Source: Dendrobium chrysotoxum (taxonomy: Eukaryota; Streptophyta; Magnoliopsida; Asparagales; Orchidaceae). Taken from it: DNA of 64,000 nt. Below, piece by piece: positions 35,573-46,322 of this stretch. The position numbers were made by a program, and so were the translations under genes. The stretch is from the NCBI GenBank assembly GCA_019925795.1, contig CM034305.1, positions 56,532,573 to 56,596,572 on the forward strand, read 5' to 3'. Each line of letters starts with the position of its first letter. Position 1 is the first letter of the stretch. Under the pieces are notes generated by a model, which searched no databases, was not told where the DNA came from, and saw only the letters and a list, made by a program, of their open reading frames with translations.

Positions 35573-36721
35573 TGTTGCGGACTCAAATATACGCGGCGAT
35601 AGAATTTAAATTTTCGTCTCAGCGTTGTACGTATATCCAGCACACAAACAGAATCGAAATAGTAACACCAGGATTTTTACGTGGAAAACCCTGGAAAGGG
35701 AAAAAACCACGGGGCCGTGCCCAGTTGAAAGAGTTCCACTAGTGTTGTTTGAAATACAAGGCTGATTCGTCCTTTAAATTCAGGACAATTGGATTACAAC
35801 GAGTATCAGTTACAAGGACAGGCAGAGTTCCAACGTCACTCGGGGTGTCGAGCAGAATTCCGGCGTCGGGTAGAATTCCGACGTTGCTCCCTTGTCGGGC
35901 AGAATTCCGGCGTCACTTGGAGAGAAGTCCGGCGTCACTTCGAGAGAAGTCCGGCGTCACTTCGAGAGAAGTCCGGCGTCACTCGGGCGTCGGGTAGGAT
36001 TCCGGCGTCACTCGGCGTCGGGTAGAATTCCGGCGTCGGGGAGAATTCCGACGTTGCTCCCCTGTCGGGCAGAGCTCTGGCGTCCCTCGGGCGCCTGGTG
36101 GTACTTCGGTGGTGTTCTGGCGGTGTTCCGGCGGAGTTCCGGCGGAGTTCCGGCGGTGGTCGAGGAGGAGCTGTTCCCTCCTAGGCTTCTCTTCTCTTCT
36201 TCTTCTCTTCTTCTCTTCTTGGCTTGGGTCCCCTCTTAAGAGAAATGAGGGGCTATTTATAGTTTTTCTGGAGTGGCATAGCCCGTAAATATGTGAGGGA
36301 TCAAGGGCAAATAAGGAGTGATCCGGATGAACGGTCGATATTGAATCCCTTGATCGTGAACCGTTTATCAAGCATTTGAAGGTCTTAATGATATCAGAAT
36401 TCTGCGATCTTGGGCTCGTTGGATTCGTCTCGTCGAGCCGCTCGATTCGAGTATAAGCTCGTCAAAATCGGAGACCGTTTGGTAACTCAAATTGCTGTTT
36501 GATGCTTCCAACAGCACTTCGGGTACTTGATTTGGACTCGTTTGGGCTCGGATTGAGTCGAATTTGGTGTTGTTGGATTCGTATTTCCGAGACGCTCAGT
36601 TCGACTGTAAGCTTGCTGAAATCAGAGTTTAAATAGTTTCCGAATTAATTTTTGAAGTTTCCAACTTGAGTTTTTCCTCAAGATTCGTGCCCGATCAAGA
36701 TAATTTTCTGATAACGTATCA
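35573..36721 (-). repeat. 5' LTR of the TR-GAG element
   Basis: 1,149 bp, the same length as the other LTR. The differences I see are single substitutions near 35614, 35821, 35882, 35892, 36118 and 36504. It should carry the promoter for minus-strand transcription. Confidence 0.95.
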
Positions 36722-36942
36722 GTAACCTACTGTGGTTCCTATCGATTCACTGCTCTGTGTAGGTAAAACTTAACAATAAGGAAAGATCCATACCATGTAA
36801 ACTTTGACTTTTTTGGGAACAACTTAAGTCTGGAATTAAATAGAACTTCTTTCCCTAGTTCAAATTATCTTTTTATAAGCTTTGATCATGCCATTTTTTT
36901 GTTTTTATTTATAAATTTTAGTAGATACACAAGATTGCAATC

Positions 36943-38134
36943 TAATACTATAGGAAAATCAGCTATTTGCGGTGGCAAAATCTGCCTCAAATTTTGAGAA
37001 ATCCATCGCAAAATCTGAGAAATTCGCTGCAAAATAAGAATTCGCCGCAAATCTTGTTTTGCGGCGGATATGATTCCGATGGTAAAATGGGCGTCACAAA
37101 CATATTTGCGACAGACAAAATCCATTGCAAAATTTTTGTGCCTGATTCGTGACGAAATAATCTCAAATGAAACGACAGTTTCATTTTTTTGGTCCACTGC
37201 AAATTCCATCACAAATTGCAGCGGATTTATGGCGAATAATCCACCGCAATTTGTGACGGATGGGTCCGTCACAAACGTCGATACCAGAACGTCGTATCAA
37301 CATTTACAGTGATTTTTATCTACAATAACTTGCAAAGACCTATTGATCCATTTCTAATCTACTCATTACATTTTATCAACCCTAACATATATATTCTAAT
37401 AACCTCATCAACAAAACCTAACATTAAAGAGAAGATAGACCATTTTGAATAATCTTTAAATCCCATTATGAAGATTAATTAGAAGGGACAAGTGGGAAAA
37501 GTTTTCATAAATCTAGTCTCCATTTTAGATTTTGCTTCTATGGCATAAGCCACACCACAAGCATATCTAAATAATCAAATTTATCTAAATTTGAATCATG
37601 TTTACCTTCACAGCGAGCGAGCTCCCGTTGTTGCTTCCGATCCACTGACAAAATCTCAGTTCGACGAATTTAAGGGATTTGGCGGAAGAATCGTGCGAAA
37701 GGGAGAAAGTTACCTTCACATCGAGCGAGCTCCCGTTGTTGCTTCTGATCCTGATCCAACAGAAAGGACATCGTCGAAGGAACGAAGTCGAACAACGATG
37801 AAGGAGATGAAGAACAACCAACGTCCGTGATGACTCGCGAGCAAGGAACGTCAACGAGCCAGGCTAGTCGCTGTGGACGCGGGGGCGCAGGAACTGACAA
37901 GCTAGGTCGAGCGAATGAAAGAAATGAGCTGGATATCGGTATAGACTAACTTATTTGTGATGGATTTGGGCAGATTTGTGACGGAATTGAGGTGGAAAAT
38001 CCGTCACAAATTTCCGCTGTAATTCTGTCACAAATTTTGTGAAGAAAATTTCCGCCATAATTCCGCCGTAATTTTGTCAAAAATATTTTTAATTGCAAAG
38101 CTCGCCGCAAATCACTGATTTTCCTGCAGTATAA
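36943..38134. mobile_element. Non-autonomous CACTA-like element, 1.2 kb
   Basis: The element 36946-38131 has inverted ends TACTATAGGAAAATCAG and TACTGCAGGAAAATCAG (read inward), with TAA target-site duplications at 36943-36945 and 38132-38134. CACTA elements make 3 bp duplications, and the terminal ACT(A/G) plus repeated subterminal GCGGCGA/CCGCAAAT motifs fit the class, although the first base is T, not C. A 40 bp direct repeat (CGAGCGAGCTCCCGTTGTTG at about 37613 and 37716) lies inside. There is no transposase. Confidence 0.75.
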
Positions 38135-38458
38135 ATTCATCTAATTCATTTGACTACAATAGCTACTTCTCTCTTACTTTCTCCATTTTAAGATTTAAAT
38201 TTGTTATTTCACAATATGCTGTATGCTCTAAGTGGCAAGTGACAAACTTTTTGAAAGATAAGTCTATATGGTGATATTATTTTAGATGTTTTATATGCAA
38301 TCCTATATGACTACAATGCATAATCTAATGTTATATACTAATCCTTTCTAATTGAACTTTTTGTCTTTTCTAGAATTCTTTAAATCTCCCAATTAGGAAT
38401 CTCAACTTAATCACTAATTTGTGGATGATAAACAACAACAATCTTATGCTTAATTTTA
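38135..38458. other. AT-rich stretch beside the Gypsy relic
   Basis: May be more of the same decayed Gypsy element, but no motif is clear enough to claim. Confidence 0.35.
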
Positions 38459-38780
38459 CATTTTTTATTAAGAATTTTAAATATTTGATGCAAAAAAATA
38501 TTCCTTCATCAGTATAATGACTTTAGATATTCCAAATCTAATGAAAATTATAATATTTTTTATTTGATAATAACTTTAGTGTCTTTACTAGGTGATGAAA
38601 AAGATTTAGATATATAATCTACTGCTATAAGGATGTATTTATTTTTACAAGAAGAAATCAATGGACCCATAAAATCATTTTTCTAAACATAAAATATTTC
38701 CACTTCTAGAAAATAATTTAGGGGCATACCATAAAGATAAGATATTTTTTCCTATATGTTGGCACCTAACATAAATATTG
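38459..38780 (-). pseudogene. Gypsy integrase relic
   Basis: Minus-strand reading gives MPLNYFLEVEIF, NDFMGPLISSCKNKYILI and AVDYISKS, then RFGISKVI after a shift. This matches the core of Ty3/Gypsy (Athila/Tat-like) integrase around its first catalytic Asp (DFMGP). A TAG at about 38684 and frameshifts disrupt it. No LTRs were found around it; flanking AT-rich sequence to about 39250 may belong to the same relic. Confidence 0.75.
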
Positions 38781-39437
38781 GTTAGTGGAAGTTTTCTAAT
38801 ACTGATTTTTTGCCTTATTAACTTCAATCCCTAGTGTAAAAACTTTATTAATGTCTTCTTTTATCATAAAATTATGTCTTCAATTAAGGGCTAAATTTAT
38901 TTCTTCACATCTTTGCATGATAAGGTGTCTAACTCAAATATAAAATATTTAAATCAATCTTAATTTACTTTATCCATATAAAATACTTAACCCGCTATAA
39001 GCCATATATTTTGTGACAACATATCCCATATTAATTTGTCATAAACATTGTCATAGGTAGTATTTAAGAATTTGCTTCTTTACTTTCTTTGTTAGTTCGG
39101 TGTAACCCATTCTTTGTTTTTCACTTAAAATGATGATAGAAACTCAAGTTCTTCAAATTGCAATATAATTGACAAACACATTTGTTTATCCTTCATGCCC
39201 CATGGATTATGAGCAATTTGCCAAATAAATAATGACAAAAGGAACTTGTTTTAATGCTTTAAGCTTAAAATCGTGAGAAAGAGTAAAAAGAGAAATAAAA
39301 AATAGCACTTGCTTGTTTCCTTCGATAAGATAAGATAAGAAATAAGGTTGTATTTGTAATTTTAAAATAACTATAAAGTTATGGGTTAGTGCCTAATTTT
39401 AGGATTCATTAATGTCAATTTTTTTTATTGTTTTACA
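38781..39437. other. Non-coding stretch, possible Gypsy remains
   Basis: No confident homology. Minus-strand translations are too broken to call. Confidence 0.35.
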
Positions 39438-39531
39438 AAGTAGCTTTCTAGTACAAAAATTTTTAGTTCAAAAATTTTTTGTACTATAAAGCTACTTTAG
39501 AAAGCAGTAAGAAAGCCGTCCCAAATGAAGC
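39438..39531. mobile_element. Second, left-truncated copy of the intronic MITE
   Basis: Shares GAAAGCCGTCCCAAATGAAGC at the right end and the paired inner arms (AGTACAAAAATTTTT and AAAATTTTTTGTACT) with the element at 18448-18575. The left terminal repeat is missing or replaced. Confidence 0.6.
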
Positions 39532-40690
39532 CTTTGAAAGTTTCAAAATAATTTTGTTTATTTATGTTAAGGAAATTCAAAATAGTTGAATTTATACTTG
39601 GTGTATATTACTTTGATTGAATTAAGATGTTATAAATTTAATTAAAGGAGGTACATTTGGGGATTTATATATTCTTGTTATTTAAAAATTCTTTAACTTA
39701 TGTTAGGAAAGTTTTCCTTTCTTTAATTTGTGTTATGTATAAAGCAATGCCAAAATCAATTCCTCATGACAAGGCATGTATAAATAGAGTCAAATTATGT
39801 GCATAAAAGACTTAAAAACAACAACCAACAACCCATTTCATCCAAAAGTCAAGGAAGCATGTTCAATAATTCAAGGAACCACTTTCTTCACTATGTGCAT
39901 GCAATTGACCCCCTCCTCCCTCCTTGGATAAATTTTAAATTTTAAAAAGGTAGAATGGATTTTAAATGTTGTAAACATGATGTAAGGTGAGTTAATATTG
40001 AATGAAAATTAATTCAAAAATTAATCTTAATTTAAATCCTTTCATGTTGGCTTAGATTTTAAGGTTGGAAGACTATTTGCCTTCAACATCTTGCTACTTT
40101 TATTAGGTGGATGTTTTACTTCTTTCTTTTATTTTTTTATCATATTTCTCTCTTGCCCACATCTTTCACACCTTCCATTGTAATCCATCATAAACCACTA
40201 TCATCATGTGCCTCCAAACCCAAGGCAAAGAGCTCTCAGTTTTGCTTTATACTCTTAACATATCAACTATTAGATCACTCATTTTTGGATATCCTTTCAC
40301 TCTAAAATCCAAATATCAACATCACCACTATCCTTGTACAACTCACTCAACCCATAAATAAATTTATAGGGCATTAACTTCACCTTGAAAGGGCAACTAA
40401 AGCCTTTTGCATTTTTTTTTTGTTATACCACGCTTGAGACACCTAAGGTCAATTCCACAAAATAAGGCCCTCTCGCACCCGTACCAACATCCACACTACT
40501 TCTAGCATCTTCATCGTATACCTTCCAAACTATGTTCAAACCCTTTTATTACTTAAAACTCAAAAAAAAAAAAAAAAAAATCTCAAAGCTTTATACCTCC
40601 AAACCACCTCCAGTTCCCTATTCCTTATCTCACAATTTACTAAAATGAGTAATACAAGAAGAATCATTGGTAAAAATTTTGCCCTAATTT
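39532..40690. other. Non-coding stretch
   Basis: Contains a poly(A) run at 40562-40580. No gene or element boundary recognised. Confidence 0.5.
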
Positions 40691-42220
40691 TTAGAATATT
40701 TAGTTATCTTATTTGGCCGCCCGTTAAAAGTTGACAATGCAACCCCCGTTGGTTCTCGACCTTCTCTTGCGCGTGTCATGGTTGAACTTGACATCACTAA
40801 AAAGTATCCGAAAAAAGTGTGGCTCGGTCTTGATAAGTTTGGACACATCCAGAGTGTTGAGATGGAGGCTTTCCATCCCTTTTGTGATCACTGTAAAGCT
40901 CTTGGGCATGTGAGGGGGGGGGGGGGGGGGGGGGGGGGGTGTTGAACCCTGTTCTTTGTCCTGGTGAATGGTTCTGCTACTTCTTCTTGTCCTCTTAAGA
41001 CTGTTGGGAATGAAATTGGTGCTGTGGAAAATGTTGTTGTTGATGGAAATGTTGGGACTGTTTCTTCAAATCCTTTGTGTCCTATTACGTCTTCTAATGA
41101 CGTCCTTATTATTGTAGGTAATGGGGTGGAGGCAACTGGGGCTATTGATCATTCCATTGATGTTGGTCTTGTGGGGCCTCCCTTGGTTGTTTTTGATGGT
41201 GGGTCTCCCATTGTTCTAGTGGTTTTGGAAGCTGATGCACATGTTTCGGAGAATTTGGATGTTTGTAATGTTAATTTTGATGGTCATGAGGATGGTGAGG
41301 GTGTTGCTCCTAGTGTGAAGGATTCTTTAGCTCCTGTTTCATTTCAAGATAATTTAGAAGTGGATAACATGGGTGTGTGTAATTGTAACATAGTGGTTTC
41401 GAATGATTCAACAAGTGATTTGGTTGTGTCCTCGGATGAACCATCTTTATCTACTCCTGATCCTTCTTTGTTAGAAGGATTGGTGCAAATGGTTGAAGTT
41501 TTGATTACTGCCATTTCTAATGAGGATATGAAAGCTCAATTAGTGGTGAATTTGAATGAGTCCCGATCTTATGGGGACATGGGGGAGGAGTTGGATGTGC
41601 ATGAGGAGTGTAATGCGATGTTTAAGTTGAAGGAGAATCGCATTGTTGAGAAGGCTTTTTCCATTGGGGGTGGCAAGCAGCGTAGGCATAAATCTAATCG
41701 AAAGTAATTGATGTTGTTGTGTTGTGGTTTGGTCTCTTTTGAATGGGTGTTGACCCTCTTTGGTGGGGTGTTATGTGTTCTTCTTTTTGGGTGCTACTAC
41801 AGGCTTTTATTTGCTTTTATGGTCGCTGGTTGCTGGTGGGTTTTGGCTTTTGATTGGATGGGTGGCAAGGTTTTGTGGTTGGACTATGATGAAGCAGGTT
41901 TCCTATACGCCACCCTTGATGGCCTTGCTTGTCTTGGCAACCTTGGTGGTTATCTGGTTGGTATTGGGACTTCTTGTTGTATTTTCTGCCTCCAATGGAT
42001 GGTCCAAGCTTCGCAACTGGGTGGCGATTCTAAGTCTGATGGGCTTCAGTCCTCTTTTTGTTTTCTTCCATTTTTGATTTATTTTAATTTTTTGATTATT
42101 TGGTAATTTGTAACCTACTGTAGTATTTTTAGCTTTGTGATTGCGTGTCTTGGCCTTGTTGGCTTATGTTTGTACTACCCTTTTCATTATTGGAATAAAA
42201 TCTATTATCTCCAAAAAAAA
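40690..42220 (+). mobile_element. ORF1-only L1-type LINE copy
   Basis: A + strand element with an ORF1-type region (from about 40730), a 3' untranslated part with AATAAA at 42194-42199 and a terminal A run at 42213-42220. No endonuclease or RT (ORF2) lies between, although L1 elements normally carry about 3.5 kb of it. The 5' end and target-site duplications are not settled. Confidence 0.7.
40727..41707 (+). pseudogene. L1 ORF1 (DUF4283/CCHC) with poly-G interruption
   Basis: Reads VDNATPVGSRPSLARVMVEL, then DITKKYPKKVWLGLDKFG and CDHCKALGH, the end of the L1 ORF1 RNA-binding region and the start of its CCHC knuckle. It is then cut by 26 G (40914-40939). The frame reopens at 40964 as a 247-residue acidic, Val/Ser/Asp-rich tail ending at 41707. 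The knuckle's last Cys is missing at the G run. The protein would bind LINE RNA in a particle. The N-terminal half is absent. Confidence 0.7.
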
Positions 42221-43211
42221 GTATGGCAATTTTGAGTCATGGATTTTTAGCAAAAGTTTTATTAAAACATTTACCAATTTTAATTGTAGGATTTTTTTAT
42301 CCAATAGATAAACTTTTATTGATGACATGTGTTATATAAGAAAATCAATGCCACCCATTACCCAAAATATTATTTACTGTAGTCGCCACAAAGCCCTGAG
42401 TATAATAAGATTTCCATGCCCATCCCTTTTAAAATTTAGCCAAATATGATTCATCAACACATTTCTTCCATAGTTAGAAGCAAAAACATGCCCTTAATTG
42501 TCAATAAAATTTCATTTTTTTTAAGTTTAAGACATACCACAATAGGAGGGATGAAATATGTGTGAAGTGATACATCACTAAATTCTTTAAAAAATCTTCC
42601 CAACTTCAAATAATATGGAAGGTAAAAATTCAATATGTAATAACAAAAATAACTAGTAAATCAAGCAAATTAATGATACTACTAATCTCATGTATTTATT
42701 TGGATATCCTAGTACAAACATAGAAGTGAAACAATATGTGCATAATATTATCAATATATTATCCAATTATAACTACACAAATTTATATTCAATTAAATAA
42801 ATTCATAAGTAGTGACATGCAAATACTGTTAGCCCCATGAGCCTTAGAGTAGGCCCATTAGATTTTGATGATAACAAACACACATTTTATGTATCTAATG
42901 TCTTCATTTTAGGGTTTCAGGTCTTCACATATGATTGACCTAAATCATGAAAGAATCACCTCAAGCTGGTGTAAAGATGGGGTTTGGGGTATTACTATCT
43001 GTGTAAATACTTACAATGACTTAATAAAAATAAACATGCTCACAAATAAAATGAATTCATGCATAATTCATTCACATTATCATGCATTAACAATTTTATT
43101 TTTACCTTGAATTGAAACTAGTTTCATTCATGGCAATATATACTCACATGCTCACTTTGTGCTTTGCATTCTATTTATGATAAGTTTTATAATTGATGTG
43201 TAACTTCATGA
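42221..43211. other. Flank left of the Sirevirus array
   Basis: AT-rich, with no gene. A GATGATAACAAACACAC segment near 42870, after GTTAGCCCCATGAGCC, resembles the edge of a plant copia LTR, but no end is clear. Confidence 0.35.
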
Positions 43212-44788
43212 TGAAAGTTTAATAGGGATGTTAAGCCCTTATAAACTAGTCTCGAGGCTAACCAAGAGGGGGGGTGAATTAGTAGTTTTAAAAATTATTT
43301 AGCAACAGGAAAGATCTTTTGATAATATGCAGCGGAAACGAGTAAACACAGTAATGAAAAGATCAATCACAGATTTCACCTAAGAAGATAATAACAGAAA
43401 AATAAAGTGTAGAAAATAATCAGAAAGAACACACCAGATTTTATAGTGGTTATGTCAACTTGATCTACGTCCACTCCCTGGAGCCTCCCCTCCGGGTATT
43501 GCACTAACACTAAGTGACTCTCCTTCTGCTCCCACAGCAAGGCGGAGAAGCCTGTACAAAAACTCCTTTCCATGAACCTAGTGAGGCAGAGAACCTGAAC
43601 TCCTTTCGCTTCCTCCTAAAGCAGGCAGAGAACCTATACTCATTTTGTTTCCTCCTGAAGCAGGCAGAGAACCTGGACTCCTTTCACTTCCTCCTGAAGC
43701 AGGCAGAGAACCCGGATCTTCTTACGAACGATCCTCCCACAGAGACACCGACAAGACAAGAGACGACGAACAGAGAATATGACTCAGATCCTTGCTTGGA
43801 GCAATTTTTGTGAATCCCTCATAAACTCTCCCTCACAAGATCCTCTCTTTCTCTCTCAATCTCTCTCTCTCTCTCAAGGTTTTTTCTGTAAAGGAAAGTG
43901 GTAAAAGATTTTTCTTGAAAGAAAAAGATTTTAAATTGGAGGGGTAAAAAATTTCCCTAAATCTCAACTAGTCGTCAAAGATCGTCCAGGACGATCGGTC
44001 GATCGTCCCGTACGATCAGTACAAATTCACATGTATCAGCCTGAACGATCTGGTTTCTCTGGACAATCAGTAGATAAAATTTGTTCTGATCGATGATTAG
44101 TGTAAATCAAGAATTTCATCCAGAAGACTGCTCTGGTCATCCAGGGGAACTTGTGATGGACGATCTCAAAATAACTTGATCGTCCAGGACGATATGTTTA
44201 TCGTCCTATACAATTAGTTCAAAAATGACAAAATCATCCTACACACAGCTTTGGACGTACAGGTCAAAACATGCTGGACGATTTCAAAATGACTTGATCG
44301 TCTGGGACGATATGTCTATCATCCGGTACGATTAGTTCAAAAATGACTAAATCATCCTACAGACAGCTCTGGACGTACAGGTGATAGGCACTGGACGGTC
44401 AAGTTTTTTAACATATCGTCCCGTACGATCTTGCAATCATCCAGGATGATATGATCGAATTAATTAAACCTTAATTACTTTTCTTAATCACCAGACTAAT
44501 TTAGGCATGATTGTAATGGATCGTCTAGGATAATACATGTATCGTCCGGGACGATCAAACCAAATCTCTAAAAATAAAAACTTGCCTAACTTAATCTGGC
44601 GGCAGAGAATTTTTTATTTAAGCCTATCGTCCTGTACGATATGTGTATCATCCAGGATGATCAGCTTAATCCAACTGACTTAATAGGATCGACCTAATTA
44701 GGGTTTTTATTTTCATTGGATTGTCTAGGATGATATGAATATCGTTCAGGACGATATGAACAAAAATTGAAATATAAAACCTAACTCA
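43212..44788 (-). repeat. Sirevirus LTR 1
   Basis: Starts TGAAAGTTTAATAGGG and ends CTAACTCA (1,577 bp, + strand reading). It carries 39 bp repeats (about 43581-43720) and many copies of the palindrome ATCGTCC-N-GGACGAT (for example 43981-43995, 44179-44193). It is followed inward by the CTCTCCCCCTGAG polypurine tract. Confidence 0.9.
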
Positions 44789-46320
44789 CTAAAACTCTCC
44801 CCCTGAGTGTGTGTGTGTGCAAGGTTACTTAGCGAGGGGATCAATTATATTACATTTAACTTAAGAAAGGGAAAACTTATAATTAAACACACGCGGACCC
44901 GATCTTGAGTTGGCTTGGATTGCATTTGATCTTTTGTACCTGAAATGGTTAGCCAAGCAAAATAGAACACAAACATGTTTGCTATCATCAAAACTGTACT
45001 CCTTGAATCCAGATTTGTAACACAAGACACTCAAAGCTTTATGCTCTAGCATGCTTTATGGTGCAACACGTATTTTTTTTTTTTTTTTTGATCAACTCCA
45101 ATAAAATAGATTTTTTCTTGATTTTCAATTCAAAAGCCAATAAGAAGAAGATCGACAATGCTGAAATCCAGAGAAGTTGGAAAATTGACTTTCATAACTC
45201 CTACCTCGGACACCTTACAATTTAAATTCCTTTCAAACAAAAGTCTAATTCAGAAGAAAATAAATTAGATTCGAAAAGAGATCCTTTCAAGCCTCGTTCT
45301 AGAAAAATAACTGATATAATAGTGTTACAAAGTAAGAAATCAAAAATCATAATTTTTCGTCTCAAGCTTTTAAAAATATTAAGTGGTGCATAAATTTTTC
45401 TAAGATATTTAAAGATCTGAAAGGGAAGAAAGCTTATTTCTTTGTGTGCTCATTTTGCGCCTCTTTTTTAATTTATTTGACGCTTTGCACATCTTTTGAT
45501 TTTTGATACACTTTATGTATCTTTTCAATTTGACGACATTACGCATCTTTTCAGCTTTGGGCTCATTTTGTGCCTCTTTTCATTTTGGCGCTCTTTGCCC
45601 ATCTTTTATAAGTTTGCTTTCTTTTATAATCGTTAAAGAATCTCAACTGTGAAATTACCTTTCAGACATAAGAGATGACAAAACTCACTCTCTACAATAA
45701 GAAAGAGTAATTCATAAAATAAAAATCATACATCATATGATAAGTGCAATCACTTGATTAAAAAAAATATAATAATGATTCAAAGCTTTGTAAATACTAT
45801 TCATATGAGGTAGATTACTGTAGAAAGATAAAATAGATCTCTATTTCAAAAACTAACTTTGTAATTTTAAAGAAGATTTTTATCCAAAAGAAATAATGCA
45901 CCATTAAAGGAGTTAGAGGAAGAGAAACAATCATCAATATTTCTTTCCTTTAATAGATCCAGGGGAGTCAATCTCTGCTTACAAGCTTTTAAACAAAAAA
46001 TAAGATAAAACTCTTAGTCAGAAATCTAATTTATCAGCAGTAGTGAGCAGTGATCTGATTTAGAAGTGAGTAAGCAGTAAATAAAAAATAAGAAGGGAGA
46101 AAAATAGACACGTAAAAATTAGTAAATGAAAATCAGCAAATAAAAATCAGCAGGAAATAATCAAATCTGATAAGTAAATCAAACAATGAAAATTAGCAGG
46201 AAAGAAAAAAATCTAAAGTAAAACGGACAAATAAATCAAGCAAAAACTAAAGCAAAATGAAGAAAATAGAAAACATCAGAAGTCATTAATCATTAGATTT
46301 ATGTATTTATGTTAATCACA
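44789..46320 (-). other. 3' untranslated part of internal region A
   Basis: It matches 52774-53010 and 55140-56320 of region B but lacks the 2.1 kb in between that holds the extra ORF. About 45450-45610 has a degenerate repeat of the form GCGCATCTTTTCAATTTTGG. Confidence 0.75.
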
Positions 46321-46322
46321 CC

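Larger units (their letters stand above)
29652..36721 (-). mobile_element. Complete gag-only LTR retrotransposon (TR-GAG type)
   Basis: A 7,070 bp element with GTAAC target-site duplications at 29647-29651 and 36722-36726. It has two 1,149 bp LTRs (29652-30800 and 35573-36721) with TG...CA ends. In minus orientation the order is 5' LTR, primer-binding site, gag, 86 bp array, GC-rich repeats, polypurine tract, 3' LTR. I count six substitutions between the LTRs by eye, so insertion is recent. No protease, integrase or RT is detectable in any frame of the 4.8 kb interior. It must use enzymes from a relative. Confidence 0.95.

Noticed and set aside
41708..42106. 132-codon hydrophobic, Trp/Leu-rich ORF after L1 ORF1
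   Set aside because: It lies in the G/T-rich 3' untranslated region. A second frame is open there too, and no conserved family is recognised.
42830..42990. A solo copia LTR left of the array
   Set aside because: A familiar edge-like segment, but no second end or target-site duplication was found.
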